A stretch of DNA of 56,072 nucleotides from GCA-2687025 sp964473525 (GTDB taxonomy: Bacteria; Poribacteria; WGA-4E; GCA-2687025), in the NCBI GenBank assembly GCA_964473525.1, contig CAYYPK010000040.1, forward strand, positions 1-56,072, read 5' to 3'. Shown here one piece after another: positions 38,015 to 45,788 of the stretch; the stretch's first letter is position 1, and every line of letters starts with the position of its first letter. A program made the position numbers and the translations under genes. Under the pieces are notes generated by a model. It searched no databases and had not been told where the DNA came from. It saw nothing but the letters and a program-made list of their open reading frames with translations.

Positions 38015-41000
38015 ATGTTCAGGCAGGCAATGGGCTCGGTGGCGGTTGTCGCAGTGTGCGGATGGGCGTGCATAGGCGTGGCAGGAGCGCGCGCAGACGG
38101 GGAACCCAACGGCAAGGACTACATCCGCTTTCTTCCTCTTGGGGATCCGAAAATCACGAGCCAGACGCCCGCCAGCGAGCGTCTGAACCTGTGGGGGACG
38201 CCGCCGACGTGCGACGCCGAGGACCGGGACCGTGACGGCATCTCCGATACGCGGCAAGCCGGCCTCATGGCCCTGTGCAAGCTGTTTTCTCCGGTGTTAG
38301 TTCCAAACACGACTTCGTTGCCGCTTGACCACCGCGTGTTCCTAGAGGCGGATCAGACGCCGCTGCTCCACGTCGACCGCTGGGACACATCTCGACTGGA
38401 TGAGCCCGTGGACGTGTCCGCGATCGACTTCTCACGCCTCGGAACGCCGCAGGACAAGCCACGGGACGAATGCATCAGCGACGCCGGCGGCGGGTCGGAG
38501 GTGGCGGCCGCGGACCACTGCGCGGCGACCTCGTGCGCACGGTGTCAGTCCGCGCCGACTGACACCGTGGAAAGCCCCGACCAACGCCTCAGGGCCCTCC
38601 TTTACGAGTTCGATCCAACCCGCAAAACGGGCGGCACGATAGATCTCGCCAACCCGTTCGGCGTGTCGGTCCTCTACTTCGATTTCCCTGGGCACGACGC
38701 CGAGACGTGGAAGGCGGCGTACGTGACCGAGGCAGGGGCGAGCCCCGCCCTGCGCGCCCCATACCGGGACAACCTCCAGATCTACGCGCACCCGTTCCTA
38801 GCCGAGTTGGCGCGCAAGGATCCTGCCACCAGCAAGCGCCCTGCCGACAGCGAGGCCCGGTACGAACTCGTCATCCAGTATTGGTTCTTCTACCCGTACA
38901 ACGACTTTGGGAATGACCACGAGGGGGACTGGGAGCACATCAACGTCGTGGTCCGCAGGCCTGGTGACCATGCGCACGGGTTTTCGAAGAAGGAACTTGA
39001 CGACGTGCTGGCCAGAGCGGAGGCGAACGAGCAAGAAGAGGCGCGAGCTGCTGCCGAGAGGGAGCTGCGAGCTTGGGCGCACAGCGCAGTCTGGTTCGGC
39101 GAGGACCTGAGGTTCACCTACCGAGGCCGCGAATACCGAGCGGTGGGCGACCCGGACACCGACGAGGTTTTCTTTCGGCCGACATCACCCGCTGACCCCG
39201 CGGAATGGACTTTTCCGCCAGCCTTCGTCGCTCAGGACGGCGGGCAGGCTGCGGTGGAGACACAGTCGCCCGCTGAAACCGAGCGTAGGACCTTTCTCCA
39301 AGCAACGTGGGCAGCTGTCCGCGGGGTTGGCACGCTGGTCCAACTCGACCACGCGGTCAGCTGGCTATCGTGGCTCCCACGACGGAGCATCCAGGCAGTT
39401 ACCCAATCGTGGAGCCCAACGGCTGCCCGCACGTGGGACTCCATCGCCCCGGCCGACGAGAACTACCGATCTGCCCAGCACGCGCTGTTCCTCGCCCTCG
39501 GTAGGGCGCGCCAATCGGAGTCGCTCCGATTGGCGTGGCCGAGCGACCTGGACGGCGCAAATGCATACACGCCTGCTCTGGTCATTGATAGGGTGGAGTA
39601 TTACTTCCATCACTTCGTCATGACGATGAGCTACGGCAAGCCAGACGCCTACGCGCGGGACTTCGGCCGGGGGGATGCCAATCCCGAACGCCGCAACCAG
39701 AGCTACCTATGGCGGAAGGCCTACGATCGTGCGCGCGACATCAGATACCGGACGCATCCTCTCGTGTTCGTTGGGGGTGACAGTCAGGGGTTCGACCAGC
39801 TACTGGTGGCACCGGGTAGACGCAACGGCGACTCCCACGGCTCGTACCCCGTTCGCGGGATATACCGCAACATCGGCCCGGTGGGCGCGACGGAGGTCAT
39901 CCACGCGGATCCGCACGACGGTAAGCGATTTGACGGTCGGGACCGCATCACGCTCCTGCCAGACTGGGAACATGTCCTCTTTCAGGCGAACGTGGGTGGC
40001 AAGTCCGACGTGAAACCCGGTAGCCGGGCCGCGGCAATCCGACGGAACTGGGCGTGGCTGCTGCTCCCAGTGCGGTGGGGACAGCCAGCGACCTCATCAC
40101 CCGGCGCGGGGATCGTGCGCCACGCTGACACGGGTAACGTCGCTCCCCTGGGACCCGCCTATAACCCAGGGTGGAACCGGACCGGACCGTCCCAGGGGTA
40201 CGATAGGTACGTTCCGCATCTGGTGAACCGGCTCCCCGGTCTTCCAGCCGTTGGAATCCAGGATGTGTTCTGGAAGCGCCTGGGATTCTTGAACGCCGGA
40301 CGCGCCGTGTTCGTACTCCCGCCGCTGAACATGGCGGGTACCGTTGCTGGCCTAGGGGCCAGCAACGTCCGTGGCTTCAGTGGGTGGGTAAGAGGGCGCC
40401 GTGATCGGACGGGGGTTATGCCCGTGCTGACGCCAACGGCGGACCCCCCGTTCCGGAGCCTCTTCGCCAGCGTGCGATCAGGCGCGAGCACAGGCGAGCC
40501 AGATCTCGCATATCGCTTGCAGGCCGTGCTGACGTCCGAGGAGCGCGCGCGCGTACGCCGCTTCTCGACTGGAACACCTGCGATCGAAGTGGCAGCTGAC
40601 CCCGACCAGTTCTACTGGGCGTCCGGCTTCGACCTCCCCATCGGCCGACATGTCGTCATGGCCAACTCGTACAGCCTTGTCCGCAATGGGCTTGTACTCG
40701 ACGCGCTTACAGATACCGATGCGCCGCTGCACGTGGCAGGTAAGCTCACGTCTCACAGGTACCAGGGCAGTTTGCGGTACAACGCCCTCACCGGCGCGTT
40801 TCAACCCTATGTCCGAACCGGGTACGGCGTGGTCGCGGATCGTGTGGCACGGAAGTCCCGCAGAGGCGGGAGCGAGGCTCCAACGGACTACGTATGGGGT
40901 GGCGAGTTCCACGCTGGTGTGGGTTTCGAGGCGATCACGCAGATACACTCGCGTGACTTCATATCGAACCCGTGGGGCGACACGGGCCGCACCTACCTGC

Positions 41001-41290
41001 CCATGGTAATCGCCGGCCTTGCGGCGCACGAGGCGTACCGCCGTCGGGACGATGAGACCACCACACGTCTGTGGCCAGCATACGCGGTGAGCGGCCTCTG
41101 GCTAGTGTCCCATCTGAGCGGTTCCTCTGACGGCGGCTACGATCCGCAACCGGACCTCGGCATCCACGTCGACCTGTCACAGAGCTGGCAGCCGCTAACG
41201 CTGATACCAGAACTCGCGCCCACTACGGGGAATGCCCGTGTGTGGCTGGAGCGCACGGACATCCAGGTGGGTCTCACATTCGGGTTCTAG
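38015..41290 (+). CDS. Large exported Vps62-like protein with outer-membrane barrel-type C-terminus
   Basis: A 1,091-residue protein. The signal peptide (MFRQAMGSVAVVAVCGWACIGVAGARA) is followed by a short calcium-type DRDRDGISDTRQ segment near 70. A Vps62/DUF946-like region has IQYWFFYPYNDFGNDHEGDWEHINVVV (about 287-312) and NGDSHGSYPVRGIY (about 605). A C-terminal third (from about 860) of alternating beta segments (GSLRYNALTGAFQPYVRTGYGVVA ... VWGGEFHAGVGFEA ... ERTDIQVGLTFGF) ends in Phe, the signature of an outer-membrane barrel. It is probably anchored in the outer membrane with the Vps62-like part outside or in the periplasm. ATG 38015 follows GGGAGG. Vps62 domains have no firmly known function. 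Confidence 0.72.
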   Translation: MFRQAMGSVAVVAVCGWACIGVAGARADGEPNGKDYIRFLPLGDPKITSQTPASERLNLWGTPPTCDAEDRDRDGISDTRQAGLMALCKLFSPVLVPNTTSLPLDHRVFLEADQTPLLHVDRWDTSRLDEPVDVSAIDFSRLGTPQDKPRDECISDAGGGSEVAAADHCAATSCARCQSAPTDTVESPDQRLRALLYEFDPTRKTGGTIDLANPFGVSVLYFDFPGHDAETWKAAYVTEAGASPALRAPYRDNLQIYAHPFLAELARKDPATSKRPADSEARYELVIQYWFFYPYNDFGNDHEGDWEHINVVVRRPGDHAHGFSKKELDDVLARAEANEQEEARAAAERELRAWAHSAVWFGEDLRFTYRGREYRAVGDPDTDEVFFRPTSPADPAEWTFPPAFVAQDGGQAAVETQSPAETERRTFLQATWAAVRGVGTLVQLDHAVSWLSWLPRRSIQAVTQSWSPTAARTWDSIAPADENYRSAQHALFLALGRARQSESLRLAWPSDLDGANAYTPALVIDRVEYYFHHFVMTMSYGKPDAYARDFGRGDANPERRNQSYLWRKAYDRARDIRYRTHPLVFVGGDSQGFDQLLVAPGRRNGDSHGSYPVRGIYRNIGPVGATEVIHADPHDGKRFDGRDRITLLPDWEHVLFQANVGGKSDVKPGSRAAAIRRNWAWLLLPVRWGQPATSSPGAGIVRHADTGNVAPLGPAYNPGWNRTGPSQGYDRYVPHLVNRLPGLPAVGIQDVFWKRLGFLNAGRAVFVLPPLNMAGTVAGLGASNVRGFSGWVRGRRDRTGVMPVLTPTADPPFRSLFASVRSGASTGEPDLAYRLQAVLTSEERARVRRFSTGTPAIEVAADPDQFYWASGFDLPIGRHVVMANSYSLVRNGLVLDALTDTDAPLHVAGKLTSHRYQGSLRYNALTGAFQPYVRTGYGVVADRVARKSRRGGSEAPTDYVWGGEFHAGVGFEAITQIHSRDFISNPWGDTGRTYLPMVIAGLAAHEAYRRRDDETTTRLWPAYAVSGLWLVSHLSGSSDGGYDPQPDLGIHVDLSQSWQPLTLIPELAPTTGNARVWLERTDIQVGLTFGF

Positions 41291-41326
41291 AGCATGAGCG
41301 GCGTCGCGCGGTGTCGCCGGGCGGTG

Positions 41327-42310
41327 CTAGCGGGAGGGGAGGCCGGCGCGCCCATACGCGGCGTCGACGGCGTGCGCCGTGACGCGCCCTAGCTCGTCAT
41401 GGGTGAAGCCTAGGCCTGCGGACAGGGCCGAGTACTCCTCCGACATCGTCACCATGAACATCAGCGGGTCGTCCGTGCTGACGGTGACGGGCACGCCCCG
41501 GTCGAACAGCTCACGGATCGGATGCTCTGCGATGGACGGCACGACTCGCAGCTTCACGTTGCTCGTCGGGCAAATGTCGAGCGTGATGCGATGTTCCGCG
41601 AGATAGTCCACGAGCCGGTCGTCCTCGACGGCGCGGACCCCGTGCGCGATACGCGATACCCCGAGCGACTCAACGGCCTCCCAGACGCTCTCCGGCCCCA
41701 GCGCCTCGCCAGCGTGCGCGCGAAGCCCAAGTCCGGCATCAGCGGCAGCGCGGTACACGTCGGCGAAGGGAGCGGTAGGACCGGCGTCCTCGGCGCCATG
41801 CAGGTCGATGCCGACAACGCCTAGGTCGCGCCATCTAGGGAACTGCGCCACGCAGCCCTCGGCGACCTCGACGGGGGTGTTGCGACCGAACGCCACGATG
41901 ACGCCCGCCCTGATGTCACGCTCGGCCTCGGCTCGCAGGCGCGCTTCGTGCACGACGCGGAGGGTGTCACCAACGTCGAACCCCATTCGGACGAGCCGGT
42001 TCACGCTGACGCTGGGCTCCGCATAGACGACGTTCTCGTCGGCAAGGTCGTGTAGGAGTTCGTACGCTACCCGCCCGTAGTCGGCCATCTCCAGGAGCGC
42101 GCGGTTCAACACCGCACGCATAGTGATGATGAAGTCGTTCAGATGGGCGAACCGGAATCCCGGCTGCGTCCACTCGTGGGCGGCAAGGCGGAACGCCGGG
42201 TCGAACCGATGCGCAAGCTCCTCGACGGTGCTCGCACGGATCGCGCCTTCCAGGTGCAGGTGCAGTTCCACCTTGCGCATCGCGCGGAACCTATCCTGCG
42301 TCTCCGGCAT
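41327..42310 (-). CDS. Adenosine deaminase family protein
   Basis: A 327-residue metal-dependent deaminase. Motifs: KVELHLHLEGAI (HxH zinc ligands), DLHGAED, HAGEALGPESVWEAV (HAGE catalytic Glu), RIAHGVRAVEDDRLVDYL, CPTSNVKLRVV and STDDPLMF. This is the pattern of bacterial adenosine deaminases, with the related aminofutalosine deaminase as the alternative (menaquinone pathway). A LamG-like gene fragment ends 16 bases upstream on the same strand. The gap to the convergent Vps62-like gene is only 36 bases with no clear terminator. Confidence 0.9.
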   Translation of the reverse strand: MPETQDRFRAMRKVELHLHLEGAIRASTVEELAHRFDPAFRLAAHEWTQPGFRFAHLNDFIITMRAVLNRALLEMADYGRVAYELLHDLADENVVYAEPSVSVNRLVRMGFDVGDTLRVVHEARLRAEAERDIRAGVIVAFGRNTPVEVAEGCVAQFPRWRDLGVVGIDLHGAEDAGPTAPFADVYRAAADAGLGLRAHAGEALGPESVWEAVESLGVSRIAHGVRAVEDDRLVDYLAEHRITLDICPTSNVKLRVVPSIAEHPIRELFDRGVPVTVSTDDPLMFMVTMSEEYSALSAGLGFTHDELGRVTAHAVDAAYGRAGLPSR

Positions 42311-42326
42311 GGCGCCTCGCGTCTCC

Positions 42327-42530
42327 CTAGCGACGTGATCCGTCGGCCTTGATCGCCCCCCAAGCGGTCGTCAGCTTGCCTTCCGCCCGCACGGCTTGCG
42401 TAAGTCCGACCATCGCGTCGCTGATTTCGTCCTCGCTCAGCGCGCGGTTGTAGATGGCGACCTCGTCGAGCAGTCCGTGGTAGAACCGTCCGCCGTTGGC
42501 TCTCTCGCCGACGGCGACATCGGTGGCGCT
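42327..42530 (-). pseudogene. Remnant of a LamG-domain secreted protein (C-terminal end)
   Basis: About 65 codons up to stop 42327 read like the end of a LamG/concanavalin-type domain: GRFYHGLLDEVAIYNRALSEDEISDAM is the typical final strand and helix (LDEVxIYNRALSxxEI). A tail TQAVRAEGKLTTAWGAIKAD follows, resembling C-terminal tails I recall in Poribacteria LamG proteins. Upstream, in any frame, nothing continues the domain, and there is no start with a ribosome site. It is probably a decayed 3' end, left by a deletion when the region was rearranged. Confidence 0.55.
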
Positions 42531-42697
42531 TCTGTCGCTCGAAGGCGGGCGACGCCGATGCGGCATCGCCGGCGGTGGCGAGAGGCGCTGCAATGCAATG
42601 TAGCGCGGAAGCCCCGCTGTGGCGAGGCCGCCACCATAGGCAGCGCGCTTCGGTTACCCCGCCACACTGGGTCCACGGCGCCTGCTGAGTCACGGCC

Positions 42698-42745
42698 CTA
42701 CATTCTACATTTGTAGTTGCATCGCGGCGGGCCGCGCGGTAGAAT
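42698..42745 (+). promoter_or_regulatory. BlaI/MecI-type operator and promoter of the first M56 sensor gene
   Basis: The palindrome CTACA-TT-TGTAG (42705-42716) is the core of BlaI/MecI-type operators (TACA-N2-TGTA). An extra half-site copy CTACATT (42698-42704) precedes it directly. The -35 box TTGCAT (42717-42722) abuts it, then 17 bases and -10 TAGAAT (42740-42745). Eighteen bases (TTCTACATTTGTAGTTGC) are identical before the second paralogue. A bound dimer would cover the -35 box and block transcription. The rest of the leader to GTG 42843 shows nothing else. Confidence 0.75.
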
Positions 42746-42842
42746 GCCCAATATCGCCTAGCCGTTAACGAGGCGGCCTGCGAGCCCAGGCGGGCGCTGA
42801 ACGGAGCGGAGACGGCCAAGCGCGCGGAGGAGCATACGCTCG

Positions 42843-45449
42843 GTGAAACTCCAGCACTTCGACACTCTCGGCAGATGGCTCGTAAACGACCTCGGGTGGG
42901 TGTCCATCGAGATCCTCGTCCTTACGGGCGTCGTGTTTGCCCTGACCAAATGGGGCGGGGTTCGGTCCTCGCGCACGCGACGCTGGCTCTGGACACTCGC
43001 CGTCGTCAAGCCGCTGGTGACGCTACTGTTCGCGTGGCCGCTCGCTCTAGGTGGTGATCGCCAGCCGCGCATCGCTCCTCTGCAAGACCCTCCAGCCGAG
43101 ACCGTCGTGAACATCCCGCGCCTGGACGAAGCCGTCCCACACGACAGCTTCCTCTCTCGCGCGACGGAATCGAGCGTCCCGACTTCCAAGCCGGCGGTGG
43201 CGCCCGCGGCGTCTGCTTCGACGAAGGCCATGACCGTGACGGTCGCCGGCGGTAGCGGCGTGACGGGTTTCGCCGTGCTGGGAGCCATATGGGCGCTGGG
43301 AACGGCGGGGTTAGGGTTCTACACGCTCCTCGGCGTTGGCTGGCTGGTCCGCGTCAGCCGGGCTGGGACACCCATCACGGGCGAGGATCTGGCGGAGGCA
43401 TGCGAGCAGCACTCCGAGGCGGTCGCCGATCTTCTGGAGCGTGTCGATGTGCGACTCACGACACGGATATCCGAGCCGTGCATCTACGGGCTGTTCCGCC
43501 CGGTCATCCTGCTGCCTACGTGGTGTCTGGAGGACAACGCGCCGCCGAACCTCGAGTACATCCTCCTGCACGAGGGCATGCACTACCGGGCCCGCGACCA
43601 CTGGTTCCTGGGCTTACGGCGCGCTATGGAGGTGTTCCTGTGGTTCCATCCAGCCGTGTGGTACGCCGGGCACAGGGCGATGATCGAGGCGGAGAATGTG
43701 TGCGACGAGGCGGTCGTGAATCTCGCCTACCGGCAAGGCACTGCCTCTGCGGCGTTGATGTATTCGTCTTGCCTGATGCGTGTCTTGGAGCGGGCGACGC
43801 GCCACTCGTTCGAGGCGCTCGTGCCGGGTGTGATCCCCACCGCTGAACGCATCCGCCGACTTGTGCAGCAGGACGGGCCGTTCGCTAACTCCGTGTCCAT
43901 GCTCTCGATCGTGGCGGTTGTCGCGTTGGCGATCGTGTCCTTGCCAGGCGCGGGAGGACCAGGCGCTTCGCTTGCGGAGCGTGGCTACACAGCCGTCACC
44001 CATGAAGAGGCCCCAGTACGCGAGATCCTGTTCACGACCAAGTACCCCGGCGACTACCACTTCAACCTGTATACGGTGCGCTCAGACGGCACGGGTACCC
44101 GTCGGCTCACGGACGATGGCGCGCACTACGAAGAGGGATGCTGGTCACCTGACGGAACACGTATCGTGACCTTCGCGTGGCGGCCCGAGATCGACGGGTG
44201 GACATCATACATCCTGGACGCTCGCACGGGCTCCTTGCTGCGGTCCCTGTGCGGGTCAACCTGGGGCCCTCGCGGCGCCACATGGGGCCCCAACAGCAGG
44301 TACATCATTGCAACGGGCAAGAGAAGCCCTAAGCGAGGCGGCTCCGACGTCAACTACAATCTGTATAGGTTCGACACGACGAACTGGGACTGGGCCCGAC
44401 TTACCGACGATACGTTGGAGCGCATCCACCCCTCCTGGTCTCCCGACGGCCGCACGGTCGCGTACCTCCGCGCGCGCGAGGACGCGTCCGGGTACGATCT
44501 GGCGCTGATGAACCCTGACGGGACCGGCGAGGAGGTGATCCACCACGACGAGCCAGAGGGAGTGTACCAGTCGCGACCAGCGTGGTCCCCCGATTCCGCG
44601 CGGCTGGCCTACTTCGTGCACGGCGCGACGATCAACAACCCGCACGAGCTGCGGATCCTCAACGCTGAGAGCCGCGAATCAACCGTGGTCGGCCTTCTGC
44701 TCGAGAAGGTTGGGCAGCGCCGTCAGAGCGTCGCGTGGATCGATGGCCACAACACCGTCGTCGTGACGGACAAGCGCAAGGGCGACACGAAGAAGCGACT
44801 CTATCGCGTGTCGCTGGCCACCGGGCAAATGACGCGGCTGTCTACTGCGGTTGCCGACGCCCGGTTCCCCAGCGCTGGCCCGCTCGCGGGGCCGCCGGTC
44901 GATACGCCGCCGCTTCTAGACGGCCCCGCCGTCATCGGGCCCGTGCGACACCCTCGGACCGGACACGTGTACTTCGCCGTCGTGAGCGCAAGGCCAATCA
45001 CGGGCGACGCGGCCGCGGCTGCGGCTGCGGAGATGGAGTACGAGGGATCGTCAGGGCATCTTGCCGCAGTGACAACGGACGAAGAGGGTGAGTTCCTCCT
45101 GGCGCAATTCCCGTTTGCGCATCACGGATTCTGGCTCGGGGGATTGGCGCCAGGCGTGCAGCCGGAAGTGCCGCTCTCAGATCACCCTTGGACGTGGCCG
45201 ACGGGTGAGGGGTGGCGATACACCTCGTGGCTAGACAGTGAGCCCGACCGGCGGAACTGGGTCGAGGTGTGGCGCACGATGACCGACAGTAACGCGCCAT
45301 CCGCGCCCGCGCGTGGGCGTTCCCTGCCGCGTCTGATGTGGGGCGGCAGGTCGGCGACATCCTACGAACCAGGCTTCATCGTGGAGTTCGCTGCCGCGTC
45401 CATCCCCCTCGGCCAAGCAACGCACTCGGGTGGCGAGAACCGGTCATAG
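42843..45449 (+). CDS. BlaR1-like M56 membrane protease with PD40 propeller and C-type lectin domain (paralogue 1)
   Basis: An 868-residue protein. Membrane helices near 20-37, 48-70 and 137-168 precede an M56 peptidase loop with zinc motif HEGMH (243-247) and EAENVCDEA (282-290). A fourth helix lies near 350-368. Residues about 395-690 carry PD40 repeats (EEGCWSPDGTRIVTF, PSWSPDGRTVAYLR, PAWSPDSARLAYF). Residues about 705-850 fit a C-type lectin fold: GHLAAVTTDEEGEFLLAQF, GFWLGG, WTWPTGEGWRYTSWLDSEPD and a final GFIVEF. In BlaR1 the outer domain senses a ligand and the protease then removes the repressor; here the outer part is a propeller plus lectin-like fold. GTG 42843 has AGGAG ten bases upstream, as in paralogue 2. 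Confidence 0.85.
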   Translation: MKLQHFDTLGRWLVNDLGWVSIEILVLTGVVFALTKWGGVRSSRTRRWLWTLAVVKPLVTLLFAWPLALGGDRQPRIAPLQDPPAETVVNIPRLDEAVPHDSFLSRATESSVPTSKPAVAPAASASTKAMTVTVAGGSGVTGFAVLGAIWALGTAGLGFYTLLGVGWLVRVSRAGTPITGEDLAEACEQHSEAVADLLERVDVRLTTRISEPCIYGLFRPVILLPTWCLEDNAPPNLEYILLHEGMHYRARDHWFLGLRRAMEVFLWFHPAVWYAGHRAMIEAENVCDEAVVNLAYRQGTASAALMYSSCLMRVLERATRHSFEALVPGVIPTAERIRRLVQQDGPFANSVSMLSIVAVVALAIVSLPGAGGPGASLAERGYTAVTHEEAPVREILFTTKYPGDYHFNLYTVRSDGTGTRRLTDDGAHYEEGCWSPDGTRIVTFAWRPEIDGWTSYILDARTGSLLRSLCGSTWGPRGATWGPNSRYIIATGKRSPKRGGSDVNYNLYRFDTTNWDWARLTDDTLERIHPSWSPDGRTVAYLRAREDASGYDLALMNPDGTGEEVIHHDEPEGVYQSRPAWSPDSARLAYFVHGATINNPHELRILNAESRESTVVGLLLEKVGQRRQSVAWIDGHNTVVVTDKRKGDTKKRLYRVSLATGQMTRLSTAVADARFPSAGPLAGPPVDTPPLLDGPAVIGPVRHPRTGHVYFAVVSARPITGDAAAAAAAEMEYEGSSGHLAAVTTDEEGEFLLAQFPFAHHGFWLGGLAPGVQPEVPLSDHPWTWPTGEGWRYTSWLDSEPDRRNWVEVWRTMTDSNAPSAPARGRSLPRLMWGGRSATSYEPGFIVEFAAASIPLGQATHSGGENRS

Positions 45450-45788
45450 CTCCCGACTGCGTAGCGCGCCCAGTGGGCCTGTATCACAGCGCCCGGCACA
45501 GAGCGTCGCGACGCCTTGAAGCCGCCGCGGTCAAGCTGCGGCGCTGCCGCCTCCAAGTATTTCTACATTTGTAGTTGCGAGCGGCGTGACCGCGCTGTAC
45601 AATACCGCCATCCGCCGCCGACGGACGCCCCTGGCGAGCTTGGGCTCCTGCGGCCGGATCCTGGTCTTACGGATGGACGCCGCAGACGGGCGGCGGCGGG
45701 CGAGGCAGGGCCCAGTAGCCGGGAAACGTCCGGGCGCTCTGGCAGCGCCGCAGGACGATGGCGCTGCGCGCAGAGGAGCATACAGCCG
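45450..45788. other. Intergenic region between the two M56 sensor genes
   Basis: A 339-base gap holding the second operator and promoter (45563-45603). The remaining leader (about 185 bases) differs from the first gene's leader except for AGGAGCATAC directly before the start codon, which is shared. No gene is seen. Confidence 0.7.
45563..45603 (+). promoter_or_regulatory. BlaI/MecI-type operator and promoter of the second M56 sensor gene
   Basis: CTACA-TT-TGTAG (45563-45574), then TTGCGA (45575-45580), a 17-base spacer and TACAAT (45598-45603). The operator abuts the -35 box exactly as before paralogue 1, while sequence outside the boxes has diverged. Confidence 0.75.
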
